Below are positions 1-5,426 of a stretch of DNA of 5,758 nucleotides, one piece after another. Both the position numbers and the translations under genes were made by a program. This DNA comes from an uncultured Granulosicoccaceae bacterium (GTDB taxonomy: Bacteria; Pseudomonadota; Gammaproteobacteria; JABXHR01): assembly GCA_937921805.1 (NCBI GenBank), contig CAKZUS010000206.1, positions 1 to 5,758 on the forward strand, written 5' to 3'. The notes below the pieces were generated by a model. The model was not told the DNA's origin. It made no database searches and saw only the letters and a list, made by a program, of their open reading frames with translations. Position 1 is the first letter of the stretch; each line of letters opens with the position of its first letter.

Positions 1-2
1 CG

Positions 3-272
3 ATTGATCACAATTTTTGCCTCGCCTCTCAACGACGCGCGCTCACGCCCGTGGCGACACTGCGCGCCAGCAATGGCATTAGCTTGCACTGTGCGAGCAC
101 GGAGCCGGGTCTGCAAGTCTACGACGGCGCCGGGCTTATCCATGGCGCCTATGCCGGCCTAGCACTGGAGCCGCAAGGCTGGCCCGATGCCCCCAACCAA
201 GCGCACTTTCCCAGCGTGTGGCTGCATCCAGGCGACTCCTATCATCAGCGAACCCAGTTTCGTTTTACATAA
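3..272 (+). CDS. galM: Aldose 1-epimerase (mutarotase), C-terminal part only
   Basis: Aldose 1-epimerase interconverts the alpha and beta anomers of sugars such as glucose and galactose in the cytoplasm. The frame is open from the window edge, so the start lies outside and only the last 89 residues are present, about a quarter of a usual 340-350-residue protein. The fragment opens with the family motif DHNF, whose Asp contacts the sugar. It continues through TEPGLQVYDG and the block LALEPQ, whose Glu (codon 168-170) aligns with the catalytic base of GalM enzymes. It ends with the typical PDAPNQ...FPS...LHPGDSY...FRF, then TAA. The Met at base 51 is a GTG codon inside the conserved domain and is not the start. 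The next gene follows on the same strand after 77 bases. Nothing suggests a broken gene; it is cut only by the window edge. Confidence 0.94.
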   Translation: MDHNFCLASQRRALTPVATLRASNGISLHCASTEPGLQVYDGAGLIHGAYAGLALEPQGWPDAPNQAHFPSVWLHPGDSYHQRTQFRFT

Positions 273-336
273 AGATACGGCAAGGCGGTGAAATGTCTTT
301 AGGCGTACTAAGGTCTAGGCAATGAATCACAATATT

Positions 337-340
337 GGAG
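337..340 (+). promoter_or_regulatory. Ribosome binding site deciding the start of the DUF547 gene
   Basis: GGAG lies 9 bases before the ATG at 350. A possible TTG start at 335 overlaps this GGAG and has no upstream site of its own. The ATG also begins directly with a clean signal peptide, so 350 is the better start. Confidence 0.75.
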
Positions 341-349
341 CTTTGCACA

Positions 350-1129
350 ATGCGCTTACTCTTCGCCGTTTTCGTCCTCTTTCTTGGTAGTGCTCACGCT
401 GCCCCTAAGTCTCATCTCGACGCCTATTGGAATACCAGCGGGAGCGCAAGCTTTGATCACAGTGCCTGGCAAAGTGTCCTCAACCGCGCGCTGCGCAGTG
501 ACAGCAGCGGCGTCAACCGTGTTGACTATGCCTCGCTGCGCAACGATGCCGAGCTAAGCGGCTATTTGCAGTCTATGGCCAGCATTGACCCGCGCTCTTT
601 GAGCCGTGCCGAGCAGTTCGCTTATTGGGTCAACTACTACAACGCCCTGACGGTCGATCTGATCGCGAAGAACTACCCCGTAAAATCCATTCGCAAGATC
701 GGCGGTGGCTTATTTGGCGGCGGCCCCTGGGATGACGACATCGCCACCGTAGGCGGCAAAACCATTACGCTCAATGACATTGAGCACCGCATCTTGCGCC
801 CGATTTGGAACGATCCACGCATCCACTACGCCGTCAACTGCGCCAGTATCGGTTGCCCTAACCTCCAAACGTCGGCCTTTACTGCCAGCAATACGGAAAG
901 CCTCTTGCAGCAATCCGCTATCGATTATATCAACCACCCTCGCGGCGTCACCGTCAACGGCAACCGTGCCACAGCATCCAAGATTTTCGATTGGTATCAA
1001 GTCGATTTTGGCAATAGCGAAGCTGGACTCAAAGTCCATCTATTGCAATATGCAAAGCCTGAGTTAGCTGCACAGCTCAACGGCGTCAACAGCTGGAGTT
1101 ATGAGTACGACTGGGGACTCAATGAGTAA
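350..1129 (+). CDS. Exported DUF547 domain protein
   Basis: This is a 259-residue protein of the DUF547 family, which has no firmly assigned activity that I know of. Residues 1-17 form a signal peptide (short basic start, hydrophobic core, AHA cleavage site before APKS), so the mature protein is probably periplasmic. DUF547 hallmarks follow in order: an aromatic block YWVNYYNALTVDLI near 92-105, TLNDIEHRILRP near 140-151, the core DPRIHYAVNCASIGCPNL near 155-172, SKIFDWYQVDF near 210-220 and the closing YDWGLN. In the core, His159, Cys164 and Cys169 stand out. A cysteine-based active site or a structural disulfide are both possible; that is inference. The ATG at 350 is preferred to an in-frame TTG at 335 because of GGAG spacing and the signal peptide. 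The gene lies 77 bases after galM on the same strand and converges with the lipoprotein gene. Confidence 0.9.
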   Translation: MRLLFAVFVLFLGSAHAAPKSHLDAYWNTSGSASFDHSAWQSVLNRALRSDSSGVNRVDYASLRNDAELSGYLQSMASIDPRSLSRAEQFAYWVNYYNALTVDLIAKNYPVKSIRKIGGGLFGGGPWDDDIATVGGKTITLNDIEHRILRPIWNDPRIHYAVNCASIGCPNLQTSAFTASNTESLLQQSAIDYINHPRGVTVNGNRATASKIFDWYQVDFGNSEAGLKVHLLQYAKPELAAQLNGVNSWSYEYDWGLNE

Positions 1130-1151
1130 ACCCCATGCCAGCACTCCGCCT

Positions 1152-1170
1152 GTCCTGCTATAGGCAGGAC
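1152..1170. other. Perfect inverted repeat between two convergent genes
   Basis: GTCCTGC (1152-1158) and GCAGGAC (1164-1170) form a perfect 7-bp stem with a 5-base loop. It lies 22 bases after the DUF547 stop and spans the stop codon of the opposing lipoprotein gene. Because it is symmetric it could fold in both transcripts and act as a shared end or 3' barrier. Neither strand has a T-run right after the stem, so it is not a textbook Rho-independent terminator. Confidence 0.45.
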
Positions 1171-1802
1171 TCGCGGAACGTGCTGCGTGCAGCGCTGCAC
1201 TTGATCTGCGATAGACGCAGTGGCAAGCTTGGGTCCTCGTTATGCTTCAACTCTAGAAGCATCGCCATCTCCTGCACCAGCAGGGAGTCAATCGAGGCAC
1301 AATCTAGTGCAGCGCATTGCAGGAGCTTTCCACCGAGAATGCGGTACGTGTCATCCGAGGTTTTCTCCAAAGCCCCTGCACCGTATTGCCCCACAGCAAA
1401 ATCAAAAACCGTTGTGGCAAGTTCTTGAGATCGCTCTACAAGTTCTAGCAACGTAGTGGTAGTACTCGCGCCATCCGCCATGAGTTGCGCTGGGGGAATA
1501 TCATCAACGCGCACAGCAATGGTGTAGTTATAGCCCCACTGATAATCAAAACCGACGATGGCATCATAGAAATAAGTCCAGCCTTCGCTTCCGACTTGCT
1601 TCACCTGTAAGCAGGTAAAAACCCCCACCCCGGTGCACTCAACCTGGTAGTGACGAATCTGCCAGGTCTCGGGGTTATTCGGTGTTGTATTCTGTGTTGC
1701 CGACGAGGAGCCAGCAGCGCCGCAGCCCAGCAAAGCCAGCAGTACAAAGATGAATGCAAAGAATAGCAAAGGGGCACGGACAGAGAGGGTCAGGATTGTC
1801 AT
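1158..1802 (-). CDS. Lipoprotein with DUF4377-type domain
   Basis: This 214-residue protein begins with a hydrophobic signal (residues about 10-26) ending in the lipobox LLGC with Cys27, so it should be lipidated. Residue +2 is Gly, which does not signal inner-membrane retention, so outer-membrane anchoring is likely. A Ser/Thr/Asn-rich linker (28-47) leads to a region around 48-122 resembling DUF4377: a strand with Cys56 and Cys64 (VECTGVGVFTCLQV), then GSEGWTYFYDAIVGFDYQWGYNYTIAVRV and a later strand TTTTLLELV. DUF4377 has no established function and often occurs in envelope lipoproteins. The rest (about 125-214) is a mainly helical extension with further cysteines at 163, 168, 202 and 213, which I do not recognise. 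The ATG at 1802 has only a weak purine-rich GAAGAAG upstream. A candidate promoter lies just upstream, so it is probably transcribed alone. The stop codon sits in an inverted repeat. Confidence 0.82.
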   Translation of the reverse strand: MTILTLSVRAPLLFFAFIFVLLALLGCGAAGSSSATQNTTPNNPETWQIRHYQVECTGVGVFTCLQVKQVGSEGWTYFYDAIVGFDYQWGYNYTIAVRVDDIPPAQLMADGASTTTTLLELVERSQELATTVFDFAVGQYGAGALEKTSDDTYRILGGKLLQCAALDCASIDSLLVQEMAMLLELKHNEDPSLPLRLSQIKCSAARSTFRESCL

Positions 1803-1843
1803 ATCAGCGAGCTTCTTCTGGCAATCATCCGCGATGGAACTCT

Positions 1844-1872
1844 ACGATAGCAAGTCCGTCGCCAGGTGTCGA
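1844..1872 (-). promoter_or_regulatory. Candidate sigma70 promoter for the lipoprotein gene
   Basis: Reading on the minus strand, TCGACA (1872-1867, five of six matches to TTGACA) is followed by a 17-base spacer and TATCGT (1849-1844, four of six to TATAAT). A TG dinucleotide one base before the -10 gives an extended -10 element. Transcription would start near 1837, leaving a leader of about 35 bases before the ATG at 1802. Spacing and position are right; the -10 itself is only moderate. Confidence 0.45.
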
Positions 1873-1902
1873 CAAACAAAAACCCACACTCAATCTCGCG
1901 CC

Positions 1903-1929
1903 GCGCGCCCTGCGCGCCCTGCGCGCCTC
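1903..1929. repeat. GC-rich 9-bp tandem repeat in the spacer after the fructokinase gene
   Basis: GCGCGCCCT occurs at 1903-1911 and 1912-1920, and a third copy lacking one C begins at 1921. It lies 26-52 bases beyond the fructokinase stop. GCGCGC is self-complementary, so neighbouring units could pair into GC hairpins in the minus-strand transcript. A T-rich stretch (TTTTTGTTT on that strand) follows some 20 bases later, so a role in ending transcription is conceivable, but the gap is too long for a standard terminator. Confidence 0.6.
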
Positions 1930-1954
1930 TGTGCTGCGTGCCTATACTCTGCGC

Positions 1955-2878
1955 TTAGAGCGTGCCCAACTCATCCAGACTCGGCGGCTGAGAGCCCGCG
2001 CGACTACACGTAATTGCCGCCGCGCGCGCGGCGCGCTGCGCAATCTCCACGATGCCCTCCTGCTCCCAGGTGCTGTCGTTTAGCCAATCGCGGCGCTGTA
2101 GACCATCGAGCATCGCCGCCATAAAGCTGTCCCCAGCTCCAACAGTATCCGCTATCTCTACCGCGACCGCCGGCAGCTCAGCCTGCCACTGCGGCGCATA
2201 CAGGCGCACGCCTTTCTCTCCCAACGTCACCATCACCAAGCGCGCTCCGGCCCGCAGCCATCGCTGCGCTAGTGCCTCTTCGTTTTGCCCCAGATACAGC
2301 CACTCGATATCAGCATCGCTGACTTTGATCAGATCCGAACGCGTGAGGACTTCTTCAGCAGCACCGCGAATAGCATTGGGGTCTGGGGTGATGCTAGGAC
2401 GGCAATTCAGGTCGTAAGATAGGAGGGCATTTTTTTGTTCGATTAGCTGAAAAATCTGCGACGCACTCGGCTCGCGCACCACCGAAAAACTCCCCACATG
2501 CAACAGCGCGCAGTCGCTGGGAAAATCATCGATTAACGGACCCAAATCCAACGCGGCTTCGGTCGTGCCATCGATATAGAAGCTATACCGCACGTCAGCC
2601 CCGTCGCTGGGGAACACATAAGCCAAAGCTGCTGGCTCATCGCCACGTTGTACCCATTCGCCATTAAGACCACTTGCGTGCAGTGCACGCAGCAGCTCTT
2701 CGCCATTGGGGTCACTAGAGAAACGCCCGACATAGTCGGCTTGGGCTTGCAGCTTACCCAAGCCAATCGCCACATTGAACGGAGAGCCGCCACGCACCGG
2801 CCGAAACAGCGTCTCGCCATCACGGGTTTCGGGAATCAAATCAAAAAGGGCTTCGCCGCAGACGAGAATCTTGGACAT
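1955..2878 (-). CDS. PfkB-family carbohydrate kinase, probable fructokinase
   Basis: This 307-residue cytoplasmic sugar kinase of the PfkB/ribokinase family most likely phosphorylates fructose to fructose 6-phosphate with ATP. The length is typical. The N-terminus CGEALFDLIP and the substrate-side signature GGSPFNVAIGLGKL (about 30-43) are characteristic of fructokinases. YDLNCRP (155-161) matches the DxNxRP motif. TLGEKG (218-223) is part of the nucleotide site. The second PfkB signature DTVGAGDSF (244-252) holds the anion hole and the catalytic base Asp250. All key residues are present, so it should be active. Substrate choice within the family cannot be read with certainty; 2-keto-3-deoxygluconate or another ketose is possible. 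A good ribosome site precedes the ATG. It follows the 265-residue gene after 56 bases on the same strand and may be co-transcribed with it, but it lacks the tight overlaps seen upstream. Confidence 0.92.
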   Translation of the reverse strand: MSKILVCGEALFDLIPETRDGETLFRPVRGGSPFNVAIGLGKLQAQADYVGRFSSDPNGEELLRALHASGLNGEWVQRGDEPAALAYVFPSDGADVRYSFYIDGTTEAALDLGPLIDDFPSDCALLHVGSFSVVREPSASQIFQLIEQKNALLSYDLNCRPSITPDPNAIRGAAEEVLTRSDLIKVSDADIEWLYLGQNEEALAQRWLRAGARLVMVTLGEKGVRLYAPQWQAELPAVAVEIADTVGAGDSFMAAMLDGLQRRDWLNDSTWEQEGIVEIAQRAARAAAITCSRAGSQPPSLDELGTL

Positions 2879-2884
2879 GGTTCA

Positions 2885-2890
2885 CACCTC
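2885..2890 (-). promoter_or_regulatory. Ribosome binding site of the fructokinase gene
   Basis: GAGGTG on the minus strand lies 6 bases before the ATG at 2878. It is a strong site, unlike the junctions upstream, and indicates independent initiation of translation. Confidence 0.75.
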
Positions 2891-2934
2891 AAATTATCAC
2901 GGGGCCTACCTTAGCGCAGAGCGCCTCGTTTGGC

Positions 2935-3732
2935 CTAGAAGATGGCTACGCCTCGGCTAGCGAAATACTCCACCACGTGGCGGCGCTGACGTAGGTGTTG
3001 GTGCCCGCGCTGACGCGCATGGCAGATGGGGCACAGCAACTGCGCTTGTACCCATTGATGCGGGTCAATCTGCAGCAAATGCAGCTGAAGCTGCTCGGCT
3101 TGATCACTCAAATCGGGATAGGGACACGACTCCGATTCGCACATCGGACCGCGCAGCGCGCGCAGCACCGCAGCAATGGCATTCCAATCTGCAGCCAGCT
3201 TCGCCTGTACCGCATTGCAATCGAGATGCGGCGGCGACGGCAAGCGCTCGCTGTCGGCTCTCCACGACAGCGCTTCAAAGCCTGGTGCCTCGCCACGGTC
3301 GTCAGCGAACAAGAGCTGCTGTGAGTCAAGCTGTAACAAGGGGCTGCCCTGGGCGTAGTAGCTGACGCTATAGCGCCCATCGCTGCGCTGGCTCGCCAAC
3401 CACTGCCCATCGAGAACAGGAGCCTGCTCGACGCCAAAGCGATATACACGCGGTAGCGATGCGATAAAGGCGTGATCATCAAACCCCCCACCCATTACGG
3501 CGGCTTCGCCCTGCTCTTGCAAGCTCTCCACGTCCACATCGCTGCGGTGCACTAGCACTCGCGTAAACCAGCCATCCTCGTGCACCCAGTACACACCCTG
3601 CTCGCCAAAACACAGATGATCTGGCCGAACCCGCAGCGTACCTTGCAACAAGGACCGCTGCACACGAGCGCGATCGGGGACAGCGCCCAGCTCAGCGCAG
3701 GCGCGGGCCAGTCGTGAAAACCGCGTTAGCAC
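2935..3732 (-). CDS. Uncharacterised protein with C-terminal Cys/His cluster, third gene of the motor cassette
   Basis: I do not recognise this 265-residue protein. It has no signal peptide or membrane helix, so it is probably cytoplasmic. The first 160 residues are mixed, rich in aromatic and short strand-like segments (HLCFGEQGVYWVHEDGWFTRVLV near 39-61; GRYSVSYYAQGSPLLQL near 119-135). The C-terminal third carries a metal-site-like pattern: Cys198-x4-Cys203, LQLH with His218, then LLCPICHARQRGH with Cys234, Cys237 and His238. This layout resembles an HNH nuclease or zinc ribbon, in which LC..CH is the common closing motif. However, the usual His-His-Ile/Val and the Asn five residues before LC are not kept (Gln229 is there), so catalysis is doubtful. 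The GTG start overlaps the previous stop by one base (TAGTG) with no clear ribosome site, implying coupled translation with the OmpA-like gene and a shared function. The gene is real; its role is unknown. Confidence 0.8.
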   Translation of the reverse strand: MLTRFSRLARACAELGAVPDRARVQRSLLQGTLRVRPDHLCFGEQGVYWVHEDGWFTRVLVHRSDVDVESLQEQGEAAVMGGGFDDHAFIASLPRVYRFGVEQAPVLDGQWLASQRSDGRYSVSYYAQGSPLLQLDSQQLLFADDRGEAPGFEALSWRADSERLPSPPHLDCNAVQAKLAADWNAIAAVLRALRGPMCESESCPYPDLSDQAEQLQLHLLQIDPHQWVQAQLLCPICHARQRGHQHLRQRRHVVEYFASRGVAIF

Positions 3733-4415
3733 TAAGGCTCGCGCGCGCGGCGCAAAATTTCACTGATCCGCTCTTGCGTGCGGGTCAGCACCCGAAACTC
3801 CACACGACGACTGGCTGCTGCGTCTTCTATACCCGCATCGTCTCGCACTAGCTGCGCCGAGGACAAGCCATTCGCGCGCAAGACCCCCTGTAGCCATTGT
3901 CGCGAAGCCGGCGTACTGAGGCCATAGGCGTAGCGCAGCACTGCTAGCGAGCGCGCTTGGGACAGATCGGCGTTATTGAGATACGCGTCTGAGTCGCTCT
4001 GCGCGCCCTGCCAAATCGAAGACGTATGGCCTTCAATGCGTAGCTCCGTGATCTCGGAGAGAAACTCTGGGCGCTGCAAAATCGCGAGATAGCGGGGGAA
4101 AAAATCATCCAATATCGCCGCAAAGCGCGGCGTCACTTCGGCCGAATTCACGGCAAACAAGACTTCTGGGCGCCGAAACCGAAAGCGCGAGTCGGGAAGA
4201 ATCTGCGCCCCCCAGTCTGCCAGATCCTCAGCGAATTCTTCGCGCACCGCCGCGTCCAGATCGCTACGCGTGCTCGCATAGGCTTGAGCGACCTCGGCCA
4301 TGGCATCGCGCTGCTCTTCGACTTGCAGCATAAACCCGACGGCGACCAACATAAACACCATCATCAGCCCTGCCATCATGTCGGCGATACTGAGCCATTC
4401 GCTGCCGCTGCGCAC
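3732..4415 (-). CDS. MotB/ZorB-like membrane protein with OmpA-family peptidoglycan-binding domain
   Basis: This 227-residue protein would be the peptidoglycan-anchored half of a proton-driven stator. After a very short N-tail, one membrane helix spans about 9-30 (SIADMMAGLMMVFMLVAVGF). Asp12 at its start sits where MotB and ZorB carry the proton-binding Asp. A charged helical linker (31-75) leads to an OmpA-like domain (about 80-211) with VLFAVNSAEV, the block IEGHTS (127-132), NNADLSQAR (147-155) and SRRVEFRVL (202-210). The usual Asp of the GHTD motif is Ser here, while the Arg of LSxxR is kept. TolR and ExbD lack an OmpA domain, so the protein is nearer MotB/ZorB. The GTG start lies 6 bases after the channel gene's stop, with GAGGG 10 bases upstream; later Met codons would cut into the helix. 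The next gene overlaps by one base. Confidence 0.9.
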   Translation of the reverse strand: MRSGSEWLSIADMMAGLMMVFMLVAVGFMLQVEEQRDAMAEVAQAYASTRSDLDAAVREEFAEDLADWGAQILPDSRFRFRRPEVLFAVNSAEVTPRFAAILDDFFPRYLAILQRPEFLSEITELRIEGHTSSIWQGAQSDSDAYLNNADLSQARSLAVLRYAYGLSTPASRQWLQGVLRANGLSSAQLVRDDAGIEDAAASRRVEFRVLTRTQERISEILRRAREP

Positions 4416-4421
4416 GCTGCG

Positions 4422-5426
4422 TTAGCCCTCTCGGGTCAGTTGGCGATAGTGATTGAGAAACGCCTGATAGTCATCGGCAAAGCGCTGTGTCAAGCCAAGC
4501 AGCGTATCTTCCAGCGCCTCTAGCGCACCGGGCAACTGGCGCGTGACTTCGCTGGTCATGCGCGACAGGCTCTGGCTGTGCTGTTCCATACCGGCCGAGA
4601 CCTCGGTCACCGTGCTCTCTAGGCGCTGCAAACTTTGTAGTGCGCTCTCCCCCGCCTGCCCATAGCGCTGCAATTGCGTCTGCAGGCTCTCGGTTTGTGC
4701 ATGCAATCCGGCCATCACGGGAGCGGCGGCGGCCAGACTCGCCTGCAGTTGTTGCTGCCCTTCTTGGAGCAAGGTGTTTTGGTTTTGGCAGGCCCGCAAT
4801 AGCGATTCGCTTTGAGCCAATAGCTCTCTATCGGCGTCTAACTGAACACGGTACTGTTGCTGCCACACGACTAGGCGCCCTACGGCGTCGTTGAGCTGGG
4901 CAAAATTCCCGCCGAGCTGCTCGCTCACCCCGGTGTTGAACTCTCGTATCGCGCTCTCCAGCGCCGCGACAATCTGCGCACTGGCATCAACGCTGAGTTT
5001 GTTCAGTGCCTCATCAAGACGATTTTGTAGCGCCTGGGCTTGTTGCGCCTGGGCCTGCTCGATGCGCTCTTGAGTATCAAGCAGCCGATTCAGGCGCGTC
5101 TGTACGCCTATCAGCGCCTCATCGACAGACCCTTCCTCGCTTGTTAGTAATCGACCAAAGATCGACAACACGAGCGACAAGCCCATGCCAACTATCGAGG
5201 TGATAAATGCCGTTTTCATTCCCGCCAAAAGCAAGGGTACAGAGCTGCGCAGGTCGGTGGTTTCGAAGTCTTGCAGGCCCCAATAAATGCCCACAAAAGT
5301 ACCCAGTACGCCCAGGCTGACAATCACCGAGCGAAAGTCGCGGTGTCTGCCAACAAATCGAGTCACGACATCGATGACAAACAGCACGCCCATTAAGGCA
5401 AAAAAGCCCCAAGTAATATCGAGCAT
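4422..5426 (-). CDS. MotA/TolQ/ExbB-family (ZorA-like) proton channel protein with long coiled-coil tail
   Basis: This 334-residue protein is probably the inner-membrane channel half of a stator complex with the next gene. Three hydrophobic helices are visible: about 3-23, 33-51 (VSLGVLGTFVGIYWGL) and 63-93 (VPLLLAGMKTAFITSIVGMGLSLVLSIF). The GxLGTFxGI motif and the Thr residues in helices 2 and 3 (Thr43, Thr72, Thr76) are typical of the TolQ/ExbB/MotA superfamily, and the LLxGMKTAFITSIxGM block is particularly like ZorA. Residues from about 95 to the end form a helical, Ala/Leu/Gln-rich cytoplasmic tail of roughly 240 residues, probably coiled coil, with about 35 Gln. TolQ and ExbB lack such a tail; ZorA has one that is considerably longer. 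The ATG overlaps the minE stop by one base (TAATG) and has no recognisable ribosome site, so translation is likely coupled to minE. Confidence 0.9.
   Translation of the reverse strand: MLDITWGFFALMGVLFVIDVVTRFVGRHRDFRSVIVSLGVLGTFVGIYWGLQDFETTDLRSSVPLLLAGMKTAFITSIVGMGLSLVLSIFGRLLTSEEGSVDEALIGVQTRLNRLLDTQERIEQAQAQQAQALQNRLDEALNKLSVDASAQIVAALESAIREFNTGVSEQLGGNFAQLNDAVGRLVVWQQQYRVQLDADRELLAQSESLLRACQNQNTLLQEGQQQLQASLAAAAPVMAGLHAQTESLQTQLQRYGQAGESALQSLQRLESTVTEVSAGMEQHSQSLSRMTSEVTRQLPGALEALEDTLLGLTQRFADDYQAFLNHYRQLTREG
4426..4430 (-). promoter_or_regulatory. Ribosome binding site supporting the GTG start of the OmpA-like gene
   Basis: GAGGG on the minus strand lies within the last codons of the channel gene, 10 bases before the GTG at 4415. 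No ATG is available upstream because the in-frame TAA of the previous gene is only 6 bases away, so this site and the intact membrane helix fix the start. Confidence 0.55.

Noticed and set aside
273..334. Search for a promoter between galM and the DUF547 gene
   Set aside because: Only weak partial -10-like strings such as TAAGGT, with no -35 at proper spacing, so nothing is reported.
710..1067. Open frames on both strands inside the DUF547 gene
   Set aside because: They overlap a well-supported gene in other frames and lack family features or ribosome sites.
1113..1134. GGGGACTC...GAGT...CCCC imperfect stem over the DUF547 stop codon
   Set aside because: Three unpaired bases interrupt the stem and no T-tract follows; weaker than the perfect repeat at 1152-1170.
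2022..2040. GC-alternating palindrome near the fructokinase C-terminus
   Set aside because: It is explained by consecutive Ala and Arg codons of the AARAAA helix in high-GC usage.
1750..2083. Two overlapping + strand open frames across the lipoprotein start, spacer and fructokinase end
   Set aside because: Translations are Arg/Ala-rich low-complexity products of GC-rich DNA and overlap two supported minus-strand genes.
2893..2898. GATAAT on the minus strand just before the fructokinase gene, resembling a -10 box
   Set aside because: Transcription from it would begin within the ribosome site, and there is no -35 match at the right distance.
2900..2934. GCGC-TCT-GCGC mini stem and repeated TAGGCC between the 265-residue gene and the fructokinase gene
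   Set aside because: The stem is only 4 bp and no T-run follows, so it does not support a terminator or an operator.
3732..5426. Reading the pair as flagellar MotA/MotB or as TolQ/TolR
   Set aside because: The channel has three helices and a long tail unlike MotA, and the partner's OmpA domain excludes TolR/ExbD; no flagellar or Tol genes are adjacent.
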